This document shows positions 58,599 to 64,000 of a DNA stretch of 64,000 nucleotides, in pieces. Below the pieces are notes generated by a model. That model saw nothing but the letters and a program-made list of their open reading frames with translations, was not told the DNA's origin and made no database searches. The translations under genes were made by a program, and so were the position numbers. This DNA is from Streptomyces sp. CG4. Lineage in GTDB: Bacteria; Actinomycetota; Actinomycetes; Streptomycetales; Streptomycetaceae. The stretch is from assembly GCF_041080655.1 (NCBI RefSeq), contig NZ_CP163525.1, positions 9,238,001 through 9,302,000 on the forward strand, given 5' to 3'. How positions within the stretch are numbered: the stretch's first letter is position 1; each line of letters starts with the position of its first letter.

Positions 58599-58728
58599 GC
58601 CCATGATCATAGGTGGCACAGGGAGGGCATGAGACACGGGCCCCAATGTCATCGACGTTGCACACAGCCGCGGATGTTCGCGTCGACCAGTAGGTTGGGG
58701 GCTGCCTTGCGGGATTCCGCTTGGCGGA

Positions 58729-59727
58729 ATGCGGGCGAGGAGGCGGGCGTTGGGCGTCGTACTGCTGGCACTCGGCGGGACGATATCGGTGCCGGGTGGC
58801 GCGCGGGGAGCGCGGTTGAGCGGTGCGGAGATCACTGCGGCCGTACCGGGCCTGGCGGAGCTGGGGATCCCTCTGGACGTCCGGGACGTGCGGGCCGTGC
58901 CCAGCGGAAGTCTCACCTTCGCTCAGGTCCTCGACGTCGTCACCGTCGCTTCAAGGGCCGTGGCCGAGGGCGCGGACGGCGTGGTCGTCACGCAGGGCAC
59001 CGACACCCTGGAGGAGACGGCCTTCCTGGCCGACCTCGTGTGGCCGCACGAGGCGCCGTTCGTGCTGACCGGTGCGATGCGGCAGCCCGCCATGGCGGGG
59101 GCGGACGGGCCGGCCAACGTACTCGCCGCCGTGCGTGTCGCCATGGCGCGGGAGGCGCGCGGCGCGGGTGCGCTGGTCGTCCTCAACGACGAGGTGCACG
59201 CGGCCCGATGGGTCCGCAAGACGCACAGCACGAGCACCGCGACCTTCGCCTCGCCCAGTGCCGGTCCGCTCGGGCACGTCGTCGAGGGCCGGGTCCGGAT
59301 GCTCCTCGCCCCGCCCCGGCACGCGCCGCTGTCGGCCGGGTTGGACCGGGAGCGGCTCGCGGCCGCGCGTGTCGCTCTGCACGTGGTCACCCTGGACGAC
59401 GACGGCATGCAGCTCCAGGGGCTCGAGACCACGCACGGGGGACTGGTCGTCGCCGGCTTCGGTGTCGGTCACGTACCCGGTGTGCTCGCGCCCCGGCTTG
59501 GCGCGCTGGCCGAGCGCATGCCGGTCGTGCTTGCCTCGCGCACCGGGAGCGGTTCGGTCCTGCGGGACACCTACAGTGCGCCCGGCTCGGAGCAGGACCT
59601 GCGGCAGCGCGGCCTGATCGACGGCGGATTCCTCGACCCGTACAAGGCCCGGGTGCTGCTCCGGCTGTTGCTGGCGGCCGGTGCCGGGCCCGATGACATC
59701 GCGGAAGCCTTCGCCCTGCGCGGCTGA
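58729..59727 (+). CDS. L-asparaginase
   Basis: 332 residues from ATG 58729; the family usually starts near LGVVLLALGGTIS, so a TTG at codon 8 is possible. Seen: the first catalytic Thr in ALGGTIS, the second in VVTQGTDTLEETAF (Thr-Asp pair) and the Lys in RWVRKTHSTSTATFASP, all of the type I/II asparaginase fold. There is no signal peptide, so it is cytoplasmic. Known reaction: asparagine to aspartate and ammonia. Confidence 0.9.
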   Translation: MRARRRALGVVLLALGGTISVPGGARGARLSGAEITAAVPGLAELGIPLDVRDVRAVPSGSLTFAQVLDVVTVASRAVAEGADGVVVTQGTDTLEETAFLADLVWPHEAPFVLTGAMRQPAMAGADGPANVLAAVRVAMAREARGAGALVVLNDEVHAARWVRKTHSTSTATFASPSAGPLGHVVEGRVRMLLAPPRHAPLSAGLDRERLAAARVALHVVTLDDDGMQLQGLETTHGGLVVAGFGVGHVPGVLAPRLGALAERMPVVLASRTGSGSVLRDTYSAPGSEQDLRQRGLIDGGFLDPYKARVLLRLLLAAGAGPDDIAEAFALRG

Positions 59728-59749
59728 GCCCGCTCTGCCTCGCAACCGT

Positions 59750-59824
59750 CCGACGGCGAACCACCCGACCGCAAATCACCCGACGGCGAACCGCCCAACG
59801 GCGAACCACCCGACGGCGGCGGTC
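59750..59824. repeat. 15-bp minisatellite, five copies
   Basis: Five consecutive units of CCGACGGCGAACCAC, with one to several mismatches in later copies, follow the asparaginase stop. The last unit merges into the terminator stem. Confidence 0.75.
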
Positions 59825-59842
59825 GCGAAATGCCGTCGGGTG
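59807..59842. terminator. bidirectional hairpin terminator
   Basis: 11-bp perfect arms CACCCGACGGC (59807-59817) and GCCGTCGGGTG (59832-59842) with a 14-nt loop lie between the converging asparaginase and LmeA-like genes. Confidence 0.7.
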
Positions 59843-59874
59843 CGGGTGAGGTGACTGCTGGTACGAGGGTGCGT

Positions 59875-61122
59875 TCAGTGCCCCAGAAGCAGTCCCGTCC
59901 CCGCCACATCGGCGCGGATGCCGTCCTTGCCCACGGTCACGCTCTGTAGGCGCAGCGTGCCTCCGGGGGGTTTCGGGAGCTGGAAGGCGAAGGAGAAGCG
60001 GTCGGCGATCTGGGGACGGGTGAGCTTGGTCAGCGTGGTGAGCAGGGACGGGTCGAGGCCCAGCCGCTTGAGAAGGCCCGGGTGCGCGAGTGCCACGTCC
60101 ACGAGGTTGATCTTGGTCAGCTCGTGCAGGAAGCGCGGGGCGCCGGTGAGTTGATGGAGTTTGTCCTCGTCGTGGAGCGCGGCGTTCACGACGCTGTCGG
60201 GAACACCCAGACGGTGCACGATCGCGGGGACCGTCAGGAAGGACTTGATCTGCTCCTCCTCCCGGCTGATCCGGCGCGCTGAGGCGGGGGTGAGGTGGAG
60301 GCCCTCGGTGGGCTTGGTGCCGGGCCGGTACGTCGCGAGGTCGTCGATGTCGAGCCGTATGCCGTCCACGGAGGTGGCGATGCCGCGTTCGCCGTCGCGC
60401 TGGATGCGGGCATCGGCCCGTACGCTCAGGTCGCGTCCCGCGATGCGCAGGGTGCCGTGGGCTTGCACGCGGTCGGGTCCCTGGGCCGTGAAGGCCACCT
60501 GCGAGGCGCCGAGTTCGCGGTTCATGTCGTCGAAGGAGAGCAGTACCTGGCCGTGCATCTCGCGAACGAGTGCGCCGCGCACCGTCGTCGGTCCGTCGCC
60601 GTCGATGCGTATGTCGTTGGCCGTCGCGGTCACTTGGGTGAGGGTGACGCGGTGAGCCGGGATGTCGGGGACGGTGACCCGGACCGAGTCCAGGCGCCCT
60701 GCGGCCACCTGAGTGAGGAACGGAAACCCGCCGATCGAGACCTCGGGGGCCGCGGCGAGATGCATCGTGGCCTTGAGCCGTTCGGACGCCTTGTGCTCGG
60801 CGTAGAGCAGCGCCCATCTGTCGGCCAGGACGAGGAGGCAGGCGAGGGTCAGCACCCAGACGAGGAAGCGGACGATGATGGGCAGACCGGTGGCGCGATT
60901 ACGGCGGCGGCTGCCGCGCCGGTGATTGGGCGGCTCCCAGGGTTCGTTGTCGTCGTACTGGGCCGCCCTGCCGTCCTCGTCGTCCTCGGTGAGGAAGTCC
61001 TCCAGCGGATTGTCTGCCAACGACGCCAATTCGTCGTATGGATTGCGGCCGGACGGAACCGGAGCGGTAGGTGGCCCGTCCGACTGAGCAGGTTGATGCG
61101 TCTGTTTGTGGGGGGTACGCAT
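59875..61122 (-). CDS. membrane-anchored DUF2993 (LmeA-like) protein
   Basis: 415 residues from ATG 61122. Cytoplasmic, charged N terminus (residues 1-78; runs of acidic residues and RRGSRRRNRA), one helix (GLPIIVRFLVWVLTLACLLVLADRWALLYAE, about 79-109), then the DUF2993 domain (VSIGGFPFLTQVAAGRLDSVRVTVPDIPAH) to the C terminus. Known: LmeA of mycobacteria binds lipids in the periplasm and supports lipomannan growth. Inferred: an extracytoplasmic lipid-binding protein; the acidic tail is an addition relative to LmeA. Confidence 0.85.
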   Translation of the reverse strand: MRTPHKQTHQPAQSDGPPTAPVPSGRNPYDELASLADNPLEDFLTEDDEDGRAAQYDDNEPWEPPNHRRGSRRRNRATGLPIIVRFLVWVLTLACLLVLADRWALLYAEHKASERLKATMHLAAAPEVSIGGFPFLTQVAAGRLDSVRVTVPDIPAHRVTLTQVTATANDIRIDGDGPTTVRGALVREMHGQVLLSFDDMNRELGASQVAFTAQGPDRVQAHGTLRIAGRDLSVRADARIQRDGERGIATSVDGIRLDIDDLATYRPGTKPTEGLHLTPASARRISREEEQIKSFLTVPAIVHRLGVPDSVVNAALHDEDKLHQLTGAPRFLHELTKINLVDVALAHPGLLKRLGLDPSLLTTLTKLTRPQIADRFSFAFQLPKPPGGTLRLQSVTVGKDGIRADVAGTGLLLGH

Positions 61123-61320
61123 CGGCAGATTTCATCACATAGTCACACCCGGTCCGCAAGTCCTACTTGAAGTAAGAGGCGAAATGAGTCACTTCACCAC
61201 TGGTACGCGAACCGGCTCGACCGGTGGGTGGGCCGGCTCGTCTCCCGCACGACCCGCGCCGCCGTGGCCGACCACCTCGTGACGTGTGCCGGGACTTGCG
61301 TGCCCCGAGAGGCCGCCGTG

Positions 61321-62370
61321 TCAGTCGACCGGATCCCGATCGAAGGACGGACTGATCGTGCCACACCACATGTACGAGGACGGCTTGGCCGTCCGCGAGG
61401 CGTTCGGCTGATGTCCGGTTGGGCTCACACCGTGAGGGCGTCCAGGATCGACTCCCAGGATCATCGCCATCGCCTGGGCGGCCGACCGGCAGGAGGCGCT
61501 GACCTCTTCCAGGCTGCGGCCGATCCGCGGGCCGAACGCCCAGATGGCGACGCCCAGCGTGAGCAGCAGCGCGACGGGTGCGGAACCGATGAAGGCGATG
61601 AAGTGCGGGACGGGCCCCGACCCGGAGGTGGCCAGGTCGGTCACTGCGGCTCCGGCGATGAGCACCACGGGCAGCAGGGTCATCGACAGCGACCAGCCCA
61701 TGCCCGGTATCTCCTCGTCGGTGAAGACGCGGTCACTGACCAGGCCGGTGGGTATGGAGGGGTTCATCTTCCGGATGAACGGAAGACGCGGCCACACCAG
61801 GGCGATCAGCGCGCCGGCCGGGACGGCGATGAACAGGCCGTAGAGCAGGGTCAGTCCGACGGAAGCGTGGAAGGTCGCGGCGACCGAGGTCGGACCGGGG
61901 TGCGGCGGCAGGAAGCTGTGCATCGTGGACAGGGCGATCGACATCGGCAGCCCGACCCAGAGCAGATTCGCCCGGGTGACGCGTACGAGGGTGAAGGCGA
62001 CCGGCACGATGATGACGAAGGCGACCTCGTAGAATATCGTGACGCCGGTCAGCATGGCGGACAGACCCATGGCGACCTGGACCCAGCGTGGGCCGCAGAG
62101 ATCGAGCAGTCTGCCGGCGATCCGCTGGGCCGCGCCGGAGTCGCCCATCACCCGGCCCACCATCGCGCCGAGTCCGATGGTGAGCATGGTGTCGCCCATC
62201 TGTCCGCCGATGCCCTCGGAGAGCACGTCGGGGATCTTCTCCAGCGGGATGCCCCGGGCGAGGCCGACTCCCACGGCCACGAGGAGCAGGGCGGCGAAGC
62301 CGTTGAGCTTCAGCTTCGTCATCAGGAAGAGCAGGATCAGCACGGCGATGGCTACGACGACAAGTGGCAT
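61321..62370 (-). pseudogene. gntP: GntP-family gluconate permease truncated at its 3' end
   Basis: ATG 62370 (GGGGGA upstream) opens PLVVVAIAVLILLFLMTKLKLNGFAALLLVAV, the GntP start. It runs through LSEGIGGQMGDTMLTIGLGAMVGRV, TIFYEVAFVIIVPVAFTLV and SFLPPHPGPTSVAATFHA to AQAMAMILG near residue 310. There the homology stops, and about 40 unrelated Ser/Pro-rich residues follow to 61321. Intact relatives are about 450 residues. The lost part includes the last three to four helices, so transport is doubtful. The adjacent kinase suggests a former gluconate pair. Confidence 0.75.
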
Positions 62371-62446
62371 GGGCCAGTCCCCCTGGTCGCCCACAATGGC
62401 GAGCACGATGACGCTTGCCTGGTTCGCCCCTTCGGAGAGGAGAGGT

Positions 62447-63115
62447 ATGCGGCCCGGACAGTCCGAAGAGGTGGCAACCCCCGCAAAGCTGCCGCCACGG
62501 CTGCAGCACGTCTACTGGATCGGGGGCGGGAGTGGCGCAGGCAAGTCGACGATCGCCCGCCGGCTCGCCGACCACTACGGCTGGCGCCTCTACGCGACCG
62601 ATGACATGATGCGCGATCACGCGGGGCGGACCACGCCAGGGGAGGCTCCCTTGCTGCATCAGTTCATGAGCATGGACATGGACGAGCGCTGGGTGAACCG
62701 TTCACCGCACGTCATGCTGGAGACATTCCATTGGTTTCGAGGGGAAGGTTTCGGCCTGATCATCGAAGATCTCCTCCGCCTGCCCCAGGAGCCCTGCGTC
62801 ATCGTCGAGGGCTTCCGGCTCCTGCCCCACCTCGTGAAGCCCCTGCTCGCCGCTCCTGACCAGGCCGTCTGGCTGCTTCCCACGCCTGATTTCCGTGCGG
62901 CCGCCTTCCGCAGCCGTGCCGCTGCTGGCGCAGGCTTTGTAGGGAAGACCAGCGATCCCGCCAAGGCCGGCCGCAATCTCGCCGAGCGTGACCGCATGTT
63001 CACGACACGCCTCCAGGAGGAAGCCGAGCGTCTGCGGCTGTGCGCCATCCGGGTCGACACCACGATGACGGAAGACGATCTCGCTGAGCGGGTGACGACG
63101 GCGTTCGGGCTCTGA
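62447..63115 (+). CDS. P-loop kinase (cytidylate/gluconate-kinase-like)
   Basis: 222 residues from ATG 62447, with GGAGAGGAGAGG upstream. Walker A YWIGGGSGAGKSTIARRLADHYGWRLYATDDMMRDH (residues about 22-57) and a CVIVEGFRLLPHL segment (Walker B-like) are seen. The C-terminal NLAERDRMFTTRLQEEAERL is helical. Known: this ATPase type phosphorylates small molecules. It is divergent from the gntP remnant (start-to-start 76 bp), which hints at gluconate, but typical GntK lengths are nearer 170. Substrate unproven. Confidence 0.75.
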   Translation: MRPGQSEEVATPAKLPPRLQHVYWIGGGSGAGKSTIARRLADHYGWRLYATDDMMRDHAGRTTPGEAPLLHQFMSMDMDERWVNRSPHVMLETFHWFRGEGFGLIIEDLLRLPQEPCVIVEGFRLLPHLVKPLLAAPDQAVWLLPTPDFRAAAFRSRAAAGAGFVGKTSDPAKAGRNLAERDRMFTTRLQEEAERLRLCAIRVDTTMTEDDLAERVTTAFGL

Positions 63116-63163
63116 GCCGGCCGGGACGCGGCCTCCTGTCCCGGGCCGGCCCGAGCTCGTTGA

Positions 63164-63976
63164 TCAGAGGCTGAAGATCCGGCGGGCGTTCCCGGACAGG
63201 AAAAGCTCGGTGGCCTCCTCGTCCAGCTCCAGATCATCGAGGTGTTCCAGTGCCTGGGCCGGGGTGATCATGGGGTAGTTGGTGCCGAACAGCACTTTGC
63301 TACGGCCCCGGCCGCGCAGGTAGTCGACCAGTTCTCGTGGGTAGCGGCGAGTGGTGTAGGCGCTGGTGTCGATGTAGACGTTGGCGTGTTTGTCGGCCAC
63401 GGCGATCATCTCCGTGGTCCATGGGTAGCCGATGTGCCCGCAGACGACGGTCAGTTCGGGGAAGTCGAGCGCGACCTGGTCGATGTAGGGGATGGGGCGG
63501 CCGGTTTCGGAGGGGCGCAGTGGGCCGGTGTGGCCGACCTGGGTGCAGAAGGGGATGCCGAGGTCGACGCAGGCGGCGTACAGCGGGTAGTACAGCCGGT
63601 CGGTGGGCGGCAGTTGCCACAGCCAGGGCACGATCCGCAGGGCGATGAAGCCGAGTTCCTCAACGGCCCGGCGCAGTTCGCGCACGGCCTGGACGGGCCG
63701 GGTGAGGTCCGCGCCGGCGACCCCGCGCAGCCGTCCGTCGGACTGGGCGACGAACTCGGCCACCTCGTCATTGCTGATCAGCGGGCCCTGTGGGCCGTAC
63801 CAGGCCGCCGAGAGGCCGATCTCCACATCGGCCGCGGCCATGGCGGCCACGGTGGCCTCGACCGGCAATGGCTCCTCCAGGAGTGCCTGCCCCGTCCAGC
63901 GCCGCAACGACGCGAACATCTCGTGACGGGAGTGACGGAGCGTGGGGTGCTGCATCCATACGTCGACGACCGGCAC
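63164..63976 (-). CDS. amidohydrolase-2 family metal-dependent hydrolase
   Basis: 270 residues from GTG 63976, with GAGGAG upstream; only 24 bases remain to the window edge, so a longer start cannot be excluded. Seen: VDVWMQHPTLRHSRHEM in place of the usual DxHxH, LRIVPWLWQLPP, CTQVGHTGPL, VCGHIGYPWTTEM with a metal-ligand His, and VLFGTNYPMITP, where canonical members have SDYP (Asp changed to Asn). Known: the family includes decarboxylases and lactonases. These substitutions mark a subfamily of unknown activity rather than clear decay. Confidence 0.85.
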   Translation of the reverse strand: MPVVDVWMQHPTLRHSRHEMFASLRRWTGQALLEEPLPVEATVAAMAAADVEIGLSAAWYGPQGPLISNDEVAEFVAQSDGRLRGVAGADLTRPVQAVRELRRAVEELGFIALRIVPWLWQLPPTDRLYYPLYAACVDLGIPFCTQVGHTGPLRPSETGRPIPYIDQVALDFPELTVVCGHIGYPWTTEMIAVADKHANVYIDTSAYTTRRYPRELVDYLRGRGRSKVLFGTNYPMITPAQALEHLDDLELDEEATELFLSGNARRIFSL

Positions 63977-64000
63977 GGACTCCTCGCCTCTCTCCTGGCG

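Noticed and set aside
1..64000. Prophage, integrated plasmid, insertion sequence, CRISPR or tRNA attachment site
   Set aside because: No integrase, transposase, phage structural gene, spaced identical repeats or tRNA fold was recognised on either strand.

Overview
The window is very G+C rich, with dense short intergenic gaps and third-position G/C throughout. Its gene families are typical of Streptomyces: Tap-type exported aminopeptidase, SpoIIE phosphatase with anti-sigma-like ATPase, F420-type oxidoreductase, LmeA/DUF2993 protein, Gly-rich family 39 glycosyltransferase and many one-component regulators. I read it as accessory or arm-proximal chromosome of a Streptomyces, because it has few housekeeping genes, many regulator-enzyme pairs, and about twelve broken or truncated genes in 64 kb. 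I see no rRNA, tRNA, CRISPR array, insertion sequence or prophage.

Layout. 1-9.8 kb: exported hydrolases (Tap-like peptidase, sphingomyelinase-like phosphodiesterase, alginate lyase), a methyltransferase, a CapA-like protein, a CBS protein, two decayed genes and an OMP-decarboxylase-like gene. 9.9-15.9 kb: small proteins, a decayed esterase, Lrp, DinB, a frameshifted MFS transporter behind an XRE-cupin regulator, and a GNAT gene whose start codon overlaps that of the XRE gene. 15.9-21.3 kb: the most interesting block, with mgtC, an ArsR regulator and a fused two-permease ABC transporter. Three near-identical 20-bp operators (ATATTTGC-N8-GCAA) link these genes, and short leader ORFs precede both mgtC and the ABC operon. 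21.3-35.4 kb: regulator-enzyme pairs, including a probable lysine/pipecolate catabolic operon (FAD oxidase, HglS, AmaB) under a divergent LysR, PadR- and TetR-controlled genes, a stand-alone XdhC, and a glutamine-amidotransferase/methyltransferase fusion that lacks the amidotransferase histidine. 35.5-39.9 kb: remains of a sugar-utilisation locus (GH27/GH95 wreck, ROK remnant) beside an intact SGNH hydrolase. 39.9-51.2 kb: a two-component system, SDR, F420 oxidoreductase, SRPBCC, HxlR, TOPRIM protein, a TetR remnant ahead of a dehalogenase/epoxide-hydrolase-like gene, and a large PAS-GAF-SpoIIE sensor. 51.2-64 kb: family 39 glycosyltransferase, YbdK-type ligase, CrtC/AttH-like protein, C1 peptidase, asparaginase, LmeA-like protein, a truncated GntP permease, a P-loop kinase and an amidohydrolase.

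Regulatory architecture. More than a dozen starts, mostly regulators and their divergent partners, have a TANNNT hexamer 6-7 nt before the start codon, which predicts leaderless mRNAs. Several of them carry a dyad or tandem-repeat operator over or beside that promoter.
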